DNA from: Ralstonia sp. 25mfcol4.1
Lineage (GTDB): Bacteria > Pseudomonadota > Gammaproteobacteria > Burkholderiales > Burkholderiaceae
Length of the DNA: 64,000 nucleotides
Direction: 5' to 3'
Assembly: GCF_900104095.1 (NCBI RefSeq)
Contig: NZ_FNJO01000008.1
Span: 186,001-250,000, forward strand
The notes beneath the pieces were generated by a model. The model searched no databases. It worked only from the letters and a program-made list of their open reading frames with translations, and was not told where the DNA came from. Made by a program: the position numbers and the translations under genes. Below are positions 19,262-31,750 of this stretch, piece after piece. Every line of letters begins with the position of its first letter. The first letter of the stretch is position 1.

Positions 19262-19599
19262 GTGAATAACTCCAAAAGGGTTGGGTTCTGAAGTCCGCCC
19301 CGACATTCCTGAAAAGGAACACCCCGGATGAGCGGACCAGCGATTTACAAAAAACTGCGATAATCTCCGACCTGCGGCAGCCCGTTTCCGGACCATCAGC
19401 AAGTCAGCCCGCGATTGTAGCAACAAAGTACCCTTCCCCTCAAGCCCCCTTCGCCAGGGCACGTGAACGGCCCGTCGGCCTGCGCCCGAGCCACTTCCCC
19501 GTATTTCCCTGCTTTCTCGTCACGAAGGTGAGATAATCCCGCTTTGCGAACAGTAAAGGCGCAGCTGCGGCTGGGCCATCACATTTCAGGCGAAGCAGC
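19262..19599. other. Divergent rpsB/map control region
   Basis: This 338-base gap separates rpsB (minus) from map (plus). It holds a good sigma-70 promoter for rpsB at 19414-19443, which would give an rpsB leader of about 145 bases, and a weaker GATAAT -10 candidate for map at 19532-19537. I see no other gene in it. Confidence 0.6.
19414..19443 (-). promoter_or_regulatory. rpsB promoter
   Basis: On the minus strand TTGAGG (19443-19438) and TACAAT (19419-19414) are separated by 18 bases, a good sigma-70 arrangement. Transcription would start near 19407. The resulting leader of roughly 145 bases could host S2 autoregulation as in E. coli, but no specific S2 site was identified. Confidence 0.6.
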
Positions 19600-20418
19600 A
19601 TGAGCATCCATATCAATACCGCCGAAGACATCGCCCAAATGCGCGTGGCTTGCCGCCTTGCCTCCGAAGTCCTCGACTACATCACTCCGTTCGTCAAGGT
19701 CGGCGTCACGACCGGCGAACTAGATCGCCTGTGCCACGCGTATATGCGTGACGTGCAAGGCACCGTGCCGGCCCCGCTGAACTATGCGCCGCCGGGCTAC
19801 CCGCCCTTCCCCGGCGCGATCTGCACGTCGGTCAATGACGTGATCTGCCATGGCATCCCCGGCGACCGCGTGCTCAAGGGCGGCGACGTGGTCAACCTGG
19901 ACATCACCGTCATCACCAAGGAAGGCTACTACGGCGATACCAGCCGCATGTTCGTGGTGGGCGAGGCATCGATCCTGGCCAAGCGCCTCGCGCAAATTAC
20001 CTACGAGTGCATGTGGAAGGGTATTCAGCAAGTGCGCAATGGCGCACGTCTGGGCGATATCGGCCACGCCATCCAGACCCACGCCGAAGCCGCGGGCTAC
20101 ACCGTGGTGCGCGAATACTGCGGCCACGGCATCGGCAAGGTGTTCCACTCAGACCCGCAGATCCTGCATTACGGCCGCCCGAACACCGGCATGGAAATCA
20201 AGTCGGGCATGATCTTCACGGTCGAGCCGATGATCAACGCCGGCAAGCGCGATATCCGCACGATGCCCGATCACTGGACGGTCAAGACGCGCGACCGCAG
20301 CCTGTCGGCCCAGTGGGAGCACACGGTGCTGGTGACGGACACCGGCTACGAAGTGCTGACGCTGTCGGAAGGTTCGCCCGTACCGCCCGCGTTCATCACC
20401 GACACCGTGGCGGCCTGA
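19600..20418 (+). CDS. map: Methionine aminopeptidase type I
   Basis: Map removes the N-terminal methionine from nascent proteins. The 272-residue pita-bread enzyme shows the substrate-side motif CHGIPGD and the five metal ligands in [20 protein letters not shown] (two aspartates), YCGHGIGK (histidine), [10 protein letters not shown] and QWEHTVLVT (glutamates). There is no N-terminal zinc finger, as in E. coli. It is divergent from rpsB, a common arrangement, and is closed by its own terminator before glnD. Confidence 0.98.
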   Translation: MSIHINTAEDIAQMRVACRLASEVLDYITPFVKVGVTTGELDRLCHAYMRDVQGTVPAPLNYAPPGYPPFPGAICTSVNDVICHGIPGDRVLKGGDVVNLDITVITKEGYYGDTSRMFVVGEASILAKRLAQITYECMWKGIQQVRNGARLGDIGHAIQTHAEAAGYTVVREYCGHGIGKVFHSDPQILHYGRPNTGMEIKSGMIFTVEPMINAGKRDIRTMPDHWTVKTRDRSLSAQWEHTVLVTDTGYEVLTLSEGSPVPPAFITDTVAA

Positions 20419-20435
20419 TCCCGCACCGAACGCCA

Positions 20436-20463
20436 GGGCGCCCACCAAGGCGCCCTTTCTTCT
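20436..20463 (+). terminator. Intrinsic terminator after map
   Basis: GGGCGCC (20436-20442) and GGCGCCC (20449-20455) form a 7-bp stem with a 6-base loop, followed by TTTCTTCTT. It ends only 8 bases before the annotated glnD start. Confidence 0.75.
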
Positions 20464-20470
20464 TCCAGCC

Positions 20471-23074
20471 GTGCCCACGCCCACCCTCGAACCACCGCCC
20501 ATGGACACCACGCCGGAACTGCTGCTCTGCCAGCGCATTCGCGACAGGCTCAAGGCCGACAAGCAGGCGCTGTTTGCCGAGTTCGACGTCAACAATCAGG
20601 TCACGCCCCTGGTGACGAAGCTGCGTCGCGCCGTCGACGTCGCGCTGGTCGAAGCCTGGACCGCGCTGGAACTGCCGGCCTCCGCCGCGCTGGCTGCCGT
20701 GGGCGGATATGGCCGCGGCGAGCTGTTCCCGTACTCCGATGTCGATGTGCTGCTGCTGCTGCCAGCCGAGCCCGACAGCGATACGGCCGCCAAACTCGAA
20801 CGCTTCATCGGCCTGTGCTGGGACCTCGGGCTGGAAATCGGCTCGTCTGTGCGTACCGTGGACGATTGCATCCGCGAGTCGGCCGCCGACATCACCATCC
20901 GCACGTCGCTGCTGGAAGCGCGCCTGCTGACCGGCAGCAAGACGCTGCTGGATTCACTGCAGGCTCGCTACCAGGCCGACATGGACGCGGCCGACTTCTT
21001 CCAGGCCAAGCTGCTGGAATTGCGCCAGCGCCATGCCAAGTACCAGGACACGCCCTACGCGCTGGAGCCCAACTGCAAGGAAAGCCCCGGCGGCCTGCGC
21101 GACCTGCAGGTCATCCTGTGGATGACCAAGGCGGCGAACCTCGGCGACAGCTGGAAAGAACTGTTCGAACGCGGCCTGCTGACGGAGCGCGAATCGCAGG
21201 AACTGGCCCGCAATGAACGTTTGCTGCGCACCATCCGTGCGCGCCTGCACCTGCTGGCGGGCCGCCGCCAGGACGTGCTGGTCTTCGACCTGCAGACCGC
21301 GCTGGCCGAGTCGTTCGGCTATCGCCAGACCACGCACAAGCGCGCCAGCGAACAGCTGATGCGGCGCTATTACTGGGCGGCAAAGGCGGTCACGCAGCTG
21401 AACAGCGTGCTGCTGCTGAACATCGAGGCGATGCTGTTTCCGAGCGAGTCCAAGGTCACGCGCGTGATCAACGACAGTTTCGTGGAGCGCCAGGGCATGC
21501 TGGAGATCACCAGCGACGACCTCTACGAGCAGAACCCGCACGCCATCCTGGAAACGTTCCTGCTGTACGAGCGGACGCCGGGCGTGAAGGGCCTGTCGCC
21601 GCGCACGCTGCGCGGGCTTTACAACGCGCGCACGGTGATGGATGCCAGCTGGCGCAACGACCCGGTCAACCGCAAGCTGTTCCTGGCCATCGTGCAGGAA
21701 CCGCAGGGCATTACGCATGCGCTGCGGCTGATGAACCAGACCAGTGTGCTGGGCCGCTACCTGATCAATTTCCGCCGCATCGTCGGCCAGATGCAGCACG
21801 ACCTGTTCCACGTGTACACCGTGGACCAGCACATCCTGATGGTGGTGCGCAACATGCGCCGCTTCGCGATTGTCGAGCACACGCACGAATTCCCGTTCTG
21901 CAGCCAACTGATGGCCGGCTTCGAACGGCCGTGGGTGCTGTGGGTGGCGGCACTGTTCCACGATATCGCCAAGGGTCGCGGAGGCGACCACTCGAAGCTC
22001 GGCACCGTCGATGCACGCCGCTTCTGCAAGCAGCACGGCATTGCGCGCGAGGACGCCGACCTGATCGCCTGGCTGGTGGAGAACCACCTGACCATGAGCC
22101 ATGTCGCACAGAAGCAGGACCTGACCGATCCCGACGTGGTGAAGGCGTTCGCCCAGGTCGTGGGCAACGAGCGATACCTGACGGCGCTCTACCTGCTGAC
22201 CGTCGCCGATATCCGCGGTACCAGCCCCAAGGTGTGGAATGCCTGGAAGGGCAAGCTGCTGGAAGACCTGTACCGCATCACGCTGCGCGTGCTGGGCGGT
22301 GCCAAGATCGACCAGCATTCGCTCTGGGCGCAGAAGCGCGACGATACCATCGCGCAGCTGCGCCTGAAGGCGTTCGACCCCGAACTGGCCAAGCCGCTGT
22401 GGAGCCGGCTGGACATGTCGTTCTTCATGCGGCACGATGCGCGCGACATCGCCTGGGTGACGCGACACCTGTTCAACAAGGTGAACAGCGTCGACCCGGT
22501 GGTCAAGGCGCGCGTGTCGCTCGCAGGCGAAGGGCTGCAGGTGGTGGTCTACGTGAAGGACCAGCCTGACCTGTTTGCGCGCATCTGCGGCTATTTCGAG
22601 CGCAAGGCATTCTCGATCCAGGACGCCAAGATCGAGACCACGCGCGACGGCTACGCGCTGGACACCTTCCAGATCACCGACCCCGGGCTGGACGGCGACT
22701 ACCGCGACATCCTCACGCTGGTGGAGCATGAACTGACCGAGCGCGTGCGGCTGGAGTGCCCGCTGCCCGAGCCGACGCAGGGCCGGCTGTCGCGCCAGTC
22801 GCGCAGCTTCCCGATCAAGCCGCGCGTGGACTTGCGTCCCGACGAACGCGGCCAGTATTACCTGCTGTCGGTGTCGGCCAACGACCGCACCGGCCTGCTC
22901 TACGCGCTGGCCCGCGTACTGGCCAAATATCGCGTGTCCGTGCATTCGGCGCGCATCAACACGCTCGGCGAACGCGTGGAAGACGTGTTCCTGGTCGACG
23001 GCTCGCCGCTGGCCGCCGACAACCGATTGCAGATTCAAGTGGAACAGGATTTGCTCGACGCGCTGGCCATCTGA
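20471..23074 (+). CDS. glnD: [Protein-PII] uridylyltransferase / uridylyl-removing enzyme
   Basis: GlnD senses glutamine and adds or removes UMP on PII proteins, thereby controlling glutamine synthetase and the nitrogen response. The nucleotidyltransferase motif [15 protein letters not shown] begins at residue 78. The HD hydrolase domain has its metal-binding pair at H497-D498 ([14 protein letters not shown]), and two C-terminal ACT domains, around residues 690-750 and 800-865, bind glutamine. At 867 residues it has normal length. The start is a GTG at 20471; an ATG ten codons later is an alternative, and neither has a clear ribosome site. It lies just after the map terminator, so a promoter must sit within or before the terminator. 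Confidence 0.97.
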   Translation: MPTPTLEPPPMDTTPELLLCQRIRDRLKADKQALFAEFDVNNQVTPLVTKLRRAVDVALVEAWTALELPASAALAAVGGYGRGELFPYSDVDVLLLLPAEPDSDTAAKLERFIGLCWDLGLEIGSSVRTVDDCIRESAADITIRTSLLEARLLTGSKTLLDSLQARYQADMDAADFFQAKLLELRQRHAKYQDTPYALEPNCKESPGGLRDLQVILWMTKAANLGDSWKELFERGLLTERESQELARNERLLRTIRARLHLLAGRRQDVLVFDLQTALAESFGYRQTTHKRASEQLMRRYYWAAKAVTQLNSVLLLNIEAMLFPSESKVTRVINDSFVERQGMLEITSDDLYEQNPHAILETFLLYERTPGVKGLSPRTLRGLYNARTVMDASWRNDPVNRKLFLAIVQEPQGITHALRLMNQTSVLGRYLINFRRIVGQMQHDLFHVYTVDQHILMVVRNMRRFAIVEHTHEFPFCSQLMAGFERPWVLWVAALFHDIAKGRGGDHSKLGTVDARRFCKQHGIAREDADLIAWLVENHLTMSHVAQKQDLTDPDVVKAFAQVVGNERYLTALYLLTVADIRGTSPKVWNAWKGKLLEDLYRITLRVLGGAKIDQHSLWAQKRDDTIAQLRLKAFDPELAKPLWSRLDMSFFMRHDARDIAWVTRHLFNKVNSVDPVVKARVSLAGEGLQVVVYVKDQPDLFARICGYFERKAFSIQDAKIETTRDGYALDTFQITDPGLDGDYRDILTLVEHELTERVRLECPLPEPTQGRLSRQSRSFPIKPRVDLRPDERGQYYLLSVSANDRTGLLYALARVLAKYRVSVHSARINTLGERVEDVFLVDGSPLAADNRLQIQVEQDLLDALAI

Positions 23075-23109
23075 TCCCCAATGGCTGGCGCGCGGGCGCT
23101 TGGAAAGAT

Positions 23110-25041
23110 ATGACAGACAGCAACAACCCCGGCCGCAAGACGCTGGGCATCAAGACCTCCACGACGGGCGCACCGCGCAAGGCGAGCCGCCCGGTGCGCG
23201 TGTCGGACCTGAACCGCAAGCGCGTGCAGGATGTCGTCACCGGCATCAAGCAGGCCAAGGATCGCGCGGCCGAGAAAGACAAGCGCAAGCCGGCGCCGGC
23301 CGAAGGCGCGCCGCGACGGTTCGAGGGCGAGCGTACCGAGCGCCCGCGCCGCTTCGAGGGCCAGGGCACCGATCGCCCGCGTCGCTTCGAAGGCCAGGGC
23401 TCGGACCGTCCGCGTCGTTTCGAAGGCGAAGGCTCGGATCGTCCGCGTCGCTTTGAAGGCCAAGGCTCGGACCGCCCGCGTCGCTTTGAAGGCCAGGGCT
23501 CGGATCGTCCGCGTCGTTTCGAAGGCGAAGGATCGGACCGTCCGCGTCGCTTCGAAGGCCAGGGTTCGGATCGTCCGCGTCGTTTCGAAGGCGAAGGCTC
23601 GGACCGTCCGCGTCGCTTCGAAGGCCAGGGCTCGGATCGTCCGCGTCGTTTCGAAGGCGAAGGCTCGGACCGTCCGCGTCGCTTCGAAGGCGAAGGCTCG
23701 GATCGTCCGCGTCGTTTCGAAGGCCAGGGCAACGATCGCCCGCGTCGCTTTGAAGGCGAAGGCTCGGATCGTCCGCGTCGTTTCGAAGGCCAGGGCAACG
23801 ATCGCCCGCGTCGCTTCGAAGGCCAAGGCTCGGACCGTCCGCGTCGTTTCGAAGGCGAAGGCTCGGACCGTCCGCGTCGCTTTGAAGGCCAGGGCTCGGA
23901 TCGTCCCCGTCGCTTTGAAGGCGAAAGCTCCGACCGCCCGCGTCGCTTTGAAGGCGAAGGCTCGGATCGCCCGCGTCGTTTCGAAGGCCAGGGCTCGGAC
24001 CGTCCGCGTCGTTTCGAAGGCCAGGGCTCGGATCGTCCGCGTCGTTTCGAAGGCGAAGGTGGCCAACGTCCGCGCCGCTTTGGCGACGACGAGCGTACGG
24101 ATCGTCCGCGCCGCGATGATGGGGCGCCGCGCCGTGGCGATGCACCGGCACGCCGTTTCAGCGACACGTCGGACCGCGCCAGACCGGTGCGCGCCGAACG
24201 CGGCGACCGCGGTGAACGGTTCGAACGAGCAGAACGCCCGGCGCCGCAGGCCCCCGCCGAGCCGCGTGAAGACGGCCTGGTCCGTCTGTCCAAGCGCATG
24301 TCCGAACTGGGCCTGTGCTCGCGTCGTGAAGCCGACGAATGGATCCCGCTGGGCTGGGTGCTGGTCGATGGCGAGCCCGTGACCGAACTCGGCACCCGCA
24401 TCCGCCCCGACGCCGAGATCGAAATCCGCCAGGAGGCGCGCTCGGAGCAAGGCGAGCGCGTGACGGTGCTGCTGAACAAGCCGGTCGGCTATGTCTCCGG
24501 CCAGGCCGAAGACGGCTATGAGCCCGCCGCCGTGCTGTTCACGGCCGAAAACCAGTGGGAGCAAGACCCCACGCGCAAGCGTTTCGCGCCGTGGCAGCGC
24601 AAGAACCTGGCGCCGGCGGGCCGCCTCGACATCGACTCCACCGGCCTGCTGGTGCTGACGCAGGACGGCCGCGTCGCGCGTGCGCTGATCGGCGACGACT
24701 CAACCGTCGAAAAGGAATACCTGGTGCGCGTGGAGTGGGAATCGCCGCAGGGTGTGGTCGACCGCAACATCAGCGCCGTCTTCCCCGAAGACCAGCTGGA
24801 GCGCCTGCGCTTTGGCCTGTCGCTGGACGGCGTGGCGCTCAAGCCCGCCAAGGTGAGCTGGCAGAACGAAGAGCAGCTGCGTTTCGTGCTGCGCGAAGGC
24901 CGCAAGCGTCAGATCCGCCGGATGTGCGAACAGGTGGGGCTGAAGGTAGTGGGCCTCAAGCGCGTGCGCATGGGCCGTATCGCGCTGGGCGATCTCCCGC
25001 CGGGCCAGTGGCGCTTCCTGGGGCAGTTCGAGAAGTTCTGA
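23110..25041 (+). CDS. rluB: 23S rRNA pseudouridine synthase RluB with a long repeat-rich N-terminal domain
   Basis: RluB isomerises a uridine in helix 89 of 23S rRNA to pseudouridine. The C-terminal part is canonical: an S4 RNA-binding domain (VRLSKRMSELGLCSRREADEW) and an RsuA-family catalytic domain with GRLDIDSTGLLVLTQD, whose catalytic aspartate is residue 507, followed by RKRQIRRMCEQVGLK. The N-terminal 390 residues are unusual. Residues 68-320 are 23 consecutive 11-residue units of the type RPRRFEGQGSD, rich in Arg, Gly and acidic residues, with no predicted fold. The start ATG at 23110 follows GGAAAG. E. coli RluB is about 290 residues, so this protein (643) is more than twice as long. 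Confidence 0.95.
   Translation: MTDSNNPGRKTLGIKTSTTGAPRKASRPVRVSDLNRKRVQDVVTGIKQAKDRAAEKDKRKPAPAEGAPRRFEGERTERPRRFEGQGTDRPRRFEGQGSDRPRRFEGEGSDRPRRFEGQGSDRPRRFEGQGSDRPRRFEGEGSDRPRRFEGQGSDRPRRFEGEGSDRPRRFEGQGSDRPRRFEGEGSDRPRRFEGEGSDRPRRFEGQGNDRPRRFEGEGSDRPRRFEGQGNDRPRRFEGQGSDRPRRFEGEGSDRPRRFEGQGSDRPRRFEGESSDRPRRFEGEGSDRPRRFEGQGSDRPRRFEGQGSDRPRRFEGEGGQRPRRFGDDERTDRPRRDDGAPRRGDAPARRFSDTSDRARPVRAERGDRGERFERAERPAPQAPAEPREDGLVRLSKRMSELGLCSRREADEWIPLGWVLVDGEPVTELGTRIRPDAEIEIRQEARSEQGERVTVLLNKPVGYVSGQAEDGYEPAAVLFTAENQWEQDPTRKRFAPWQRKNLAPAGRLDIDSTGLLVLTQDGRVARALIGDDSTVEKEYLVRVEWESPQGVVDRNISAVFPEDQLERLRFGLSLDGVALKPAKVSWQNEEQLRFVLREGRKRQIRRMCEQVGLKVVGLKRVRMGRIALGDLPPGQWRFLGQFEKF
23311..24069 (+). repeat. 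In-frame tandem repeat, 23 units of 33 bp, inside rluB
   Basis: The block is exactly 759 bases, 23 x 33, with each unit encoding one 11-residue R-P-R-R-F-E-G-(Q/E)-(G/S)-(S/N/T/G)-(D/E/Q) module (the first unit ends in the less regular ERTE). Units differ mainly by Q/E alternation and by synonymous third-position changes (cgtcgc versus cgtcgt, ttcgaa versus tttgaa), so they arose by recent duplication. The block has no stop codon in other frames, which is why long false reading frames run through it on both strands. Confidence 0.95.
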
Positions 25042-25060
25042 TTTGTTTTGTTGAGGTGAG

Positions 25061-25094
25061 CCCCCTCTCCCACATGCACAGCTGGGAGAGGGGG
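25061..25094. terminator. Bidirectional hairpin between rluB and the XRE regulator gene
   Basis: A perfect 12-bp inverted repeat, CCCCCTCTCCCA (25061-25072) and TGGGAGAGGGGG (25083-25094), fills the gap between two convergent genes. There is no T-tract. It belongs to the CCCTCTCCC/GGGAGAGGG palindrome family also seen near 46.9, 47.0 and 58.2 kb. Confidence 0.55.
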
Positions 25095-25103
25095 AAGAAT
25101 CCC

Positions 25104-26030
25104 TCACACATGCACCGCCGGCAGCTTCCTTAGCGCCGCCTCGGCCTGCTCATCGGCCGGCACATACACCAGCAGCCGCGCGCCATTGCGCGGCGCGGTC
25201 CAGAAATTGGTCTGGGTCAGCTGGAAATCCCCGGTTTCCGGATGGGTGAACCGCTTGACGTGGTTCTGGATGCCGCGCACCTGGTATCGCTGCCAGAGCT
25301 GCTGGAATTTCTCGGACACGGCCATATAGCGCGCCAGTTGCGCTTCCCACAGCGGATCGTCCACGTGCTCGGCCATCGCCGCCCGATACATCGCCACCAT
25401 GTTGCAGACCATGCCTTCCCAGTCGGGCACGGCCTTGCGCCAGCCCGGGTGCGTCAGTGCCAGATAGATGCAGTTGCGGTCTTCCGGGGGCAGGCTCGGG
25501 ACATTCATCCCGAGCAGCCGGCAATAAGCGTCGTTATGCGCCACGATGTCGAAGCGGGCGTTCTGCACCAGCGCCGGAATCGGGTCGAGCTGGTCAAGCA
25601 TCCGCTGCGTGGTCACCGACACCGTTTCGCACACCGACGTGCCGGCCAGGGCCGCGGGCCGTTGCAGGCCGGCCAGCGTAAACAGGTGCTCGGTCTCGGT
25701 CGGCGAGCATTGCAGCGCGGCGGCCACCGCATTGAGCACCTTCGGCGACACGCGGATCGGCCTGCCCTGCTCCAGCTTGGTGTACCAGGTGATGCCGATA
25801 TCGGCCATCGCGGCCACTTCCTCGCGCCGCAGGCCCGGCGTGCGGCGTCGGCCGGCGCGGGACAGGCCGATCCGCGCCGGATCGAGGTTCTCCCGGCGGG
25901 CGCGCAGGAAGGCGCCCAGTTCGGCCTCCCTGCCCGTGCCGGAATGGGCAGCGAACTCAAGCGGTTCGTTGTCCGTTGGCAGGCCGGTTCCGGGGTTCGA
26001 CAGCGCACTCGGTTCCTGACGGGCGTTCAT
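25104..26030 (-). CDS. XRE-family transcriptional regulator with MmyB-like ligand-binding domain
   Basis: This 308-residue protein starts with a disordered stretch, then a helix-turn-helix of the XRE class at about residues 40-105 (LRREEVAAMADIGITWYTKLEQGR), and a C-terminal domain of the MmyB type (PALVQNARFDIVAHNDAYCRLLG, FTHPETGDFQLTQTNFW) thought to bind a small ligand. AGGAGT precedes the ATG by 7 bases. It is divergent from a multidrug-type MFS gene; operator-like repeats overlap its own extended -10 element, so it probably represses itself and the pump. The ligand is unknown. Confidence 0.9.
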   Translation of the reverse strand: MNARQEPSALSNPGTGLPTDNEPLEFAAHSGTGREAELGAFLRARRENLDPARIGLSRAGRRRTPGLRREEVAAMADIGITWYTKLEQGRPIRVSPKVLNAVAAALQCSPTETEHLFTLAGLQRPAALAGTSVCETVSVTTQRMLDQLDPIPALVQNARFDIVAHNDAYCRLLGMNVPSLPPEDRNCIYLALTHPGWRKAVPDWEGMVCNMVAMYRAAMAEHVDDPLWEAQLARYMAVSEKFQQLWQRYQVRGIQNHVKRFTHPETGDFQLTQTNFWTAPRNGARLLVYVPADEQAEAALRKLPAVHV

Positions 26031-26060
26031 GATGTATCACTCCTGCGTAGCCTGACACTC

Positions 26061-26095
26061 TTTATACCAGTCTAACTGGACTCTTGTACCAGTCT
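26061..26095. promoter_or_regulatory. Operator-like repeats over the XRE promoter
   Basis: TACCAGTCT occurs twice (26065-26073 and 26087-26095), 22 bp apart, about two helical turns. With ACTGG at 26075-26079 these make three half-sites CCAGT/ACTGG/CCAGT, including the palindrome CCAGT-CTA-ACTGG. On the minus strand TGGTATAAA (26069-26061) is an extended -10 element for the XRE gene, so binding here would block it. On the plus strand TTGTAC (26085-26090) and CATACT (26107-26112) could serve the MFS gene. Confidence 0.5.
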
Positions 26096-26145
26096 GAATG
26101 CATGACCATACTCCCAGCCTCACGCCTTGTCGAGGTTCGCATTCC

Positions 26146-27606
26146 ATGAAAGCCCCCGCACCCTCCATCCAGACTTCCACACCGGATTCCACGCCGTCAC
26201 TGGGTCGTACCGGCCTGTACGTGCTGCTGGCCGGCCAGTTGCTGCCGCAGATCGATTTCTCCATCGTCAATGTGGCGCTGCACCCCATTGAACATTCGCT
26301 GGGCGCCTCGCCGGCCGAGCTGGAGCTGATGGTGGCCATCTATGGCGTGGCATTCGCCGTGTGCCTGGCCATGGGCGGCCGGCTGGGCGACAACTTCGGC
26401 CGCCGCCGCGTATTCAACGCCGGCGTGCTGCTGTTCGGCGTCGCCTCATTGCTGTGCGGTGTGGCCGGATCGATGCTGGTGCTGCTGGGCGCCCGCTTGC
26501 TGCAAGGCGCGGCCGCCGCGTTGCTGGTGCCGCAGATCCTGGCCACCATCCACGTGGGCCTGCGCGGGCACGCGCACTCCCGCGCGCTGGCGCTGTTCGC
26601 TTCAGTGGGAGGCGTGGCCTTCATCATCGGACAGGTGCTGGGCGGCTTCCTGGTGGATGCCGATATCGGCGGCCTGGGCTGGCGCAATGCGTTCCTGATC
26701 AACCTGCCCGTCTGCGCGGCCATCCTGTGGCTGTCGCCGCGCGTGATTCCGGAAACGCGGCGGGACAATCCGGCCGGCGTCGATGTCCCCGGCACGGCGC
26801 TGCTGGCGATGGTGATCCTGGCCGTCCTGCTGCCCGTGGCGATGGGGCCGATGTTCCACTGGTCCTGGCCCGTGCTGGCCACGCTGGCGGCGGCGGGCCC
26901 GCTGACGCTGTGGCTGTGGCAGGCTGAAAAGCGCCAGGAACGGCGCGGCGTGCATCCGCTGCTGCCACCGTCGCTGGTGCGGCTACCGAGCGTGCGCTTC
27001 GGCTTCGTGGTGGCGATCCTGTTCTACGCGTGCTGGAGCGGCTTCATGTTCGTGCTGGCGCTGGCCCTGCAGGGCGGTGGCGGCATGACGCCGACGATGG
27101 CCGGCAATGCGTTCATTCCGCTGGGCGTGGCATTCTCGGTGGCCTCGCTGCTGAGTCCGCGTGTGGTGGGTCTCTGGGGCCGGACGCGCGTGCTGCTGAT
27201 CGGCTGCCTGATCCAGATGGCAGGCATGGCGGCACTGGCCTGGACGCTGCGCCATGTCTGGCCGCATCCCGACCTGCTTACGCTGGCCGCGCCGACCATG
27301 CTGATCGGCATTGGCAACGCGCTGGTGGTGGGCTGCTTCTATCGCATCGGGCTGGCCGATATTCCGCCCGATCACGCCGGCGCAGGCAGCGCGGCACTGG
27401 CCACGGTCCAGCAAGCGTCGCTGGGCCTCGGCTCGGCACTGCTGGGCACGGTATTCGCCCAGCGCATCCACCACGGCGGCAGCTACCTCGATGCCACGCT
27501 CACGAGCCTGGCGGCCGAGCTGATCCTGATGACGATACTCGTGGCGGCCGCAGCGATCTATCACGCCCGCCACGGCCAGCCGGTGCTGGCCACTGGCGCC
27601 GCCTGA
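26146..27606 (+). CDS. MFS transporter, DHA2 (EmrB/QacA-like) family
   Basis: A polytopic inner-membrane protein of 486 residues with about 14 predicted helices, fitting the 14-helix drug:H+ antiporter family. Motif A after the second helix reads GGRLGDNFGRRRVF, and the motif near helix 5 is also recognisable (SVGGVAFIIGQVLGGFLVD). It probably exports an organic compound, with the divergent XRE regulator sensing it. I prefer the ATG at 26146 because it leaves room for the operator and a promoter; an in-frame ATG at 26098 lies only two bases after the repeats and has no ribosome site. The substrate cannot be read from sequence. Confidence 0.88.
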   Translation: MKAPAPSIQTSTPDSTPSLGRTGLYVLLAGQLLPQIDFSIVNVALHPIEHSLGASPAELELMVAIYGVAFAVCLAMGGRLGDNFGRRRVFNAGVLLFGVASLLCGVAGSMLVLLGARLLQGAAAALLVPQILATIHVGLRGHAHSRALALFASVGGVAFIIGQVLGGFLVDADIGGLGWRNAFLINLPVCAAILWLSPRVIPETRRDNPAGVDVPGTALLAMVILAVLLPVAMGPMFHWSWPVLATLAAAGPLTLWLWQAEKRQERRGVHPLLPPSLVRLPSVRFGFVVAILFYACWSGFMFVLALALQGGGGMTPTMAGNAFIPLGVAFSVASLLSPRVVGLWGRTRVLLIGCLIQMAGMAALAWTLRHVWPHPDLLTLAAPTMLIGIGNALVVGCFYRIGLADIPPDHAGAGSAALATVQQASLGLGSALLGTVFAQRIHHGGSYLDATLTSLAAELILMTILVAAAAIYHARHGQPVLATGAA

Positions 27607-27642
27607 CGGGCCCGCGCCAGGCCGGCCCGGCGCGTCGCCCGC

Positions 27643-31749
<4,107 letters not shown>

Positions 31750-31750
31750 C

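Noticed and set aside
20954..23038. 694-residue antisense open frame opposite glnD
   Set aside because: High-GC antisense shadow; glnD motifs are complete on the plus strand.
23311..24069. CRISPR-like array
   Set aside because: The 33-bp units are directly adjacent without spacers, keep the reading frame and encode a protein repeat.
23231..24382. Alternative plus-strand open frame of 383 residues inside rluB
   Set aside because: It is a shifted reading of the same tandem array with no recognisable domain.
22956..24564. Very long open frames (500 and 509 residues) on the minus strand over rluB
   Set aside because: They run through the 33-bp array, which has no stop in any frame; their translation is a meaningless repeat and the plus strand carries clear S4 and pseudouridine synthase domains.
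26098..26145. Earlier start of the MFS gene
   Set aside because: It lies two bases after the operator repeat and has no Shine-Dalgarno site; the ATG at 26146 is more plausible, though not proven.
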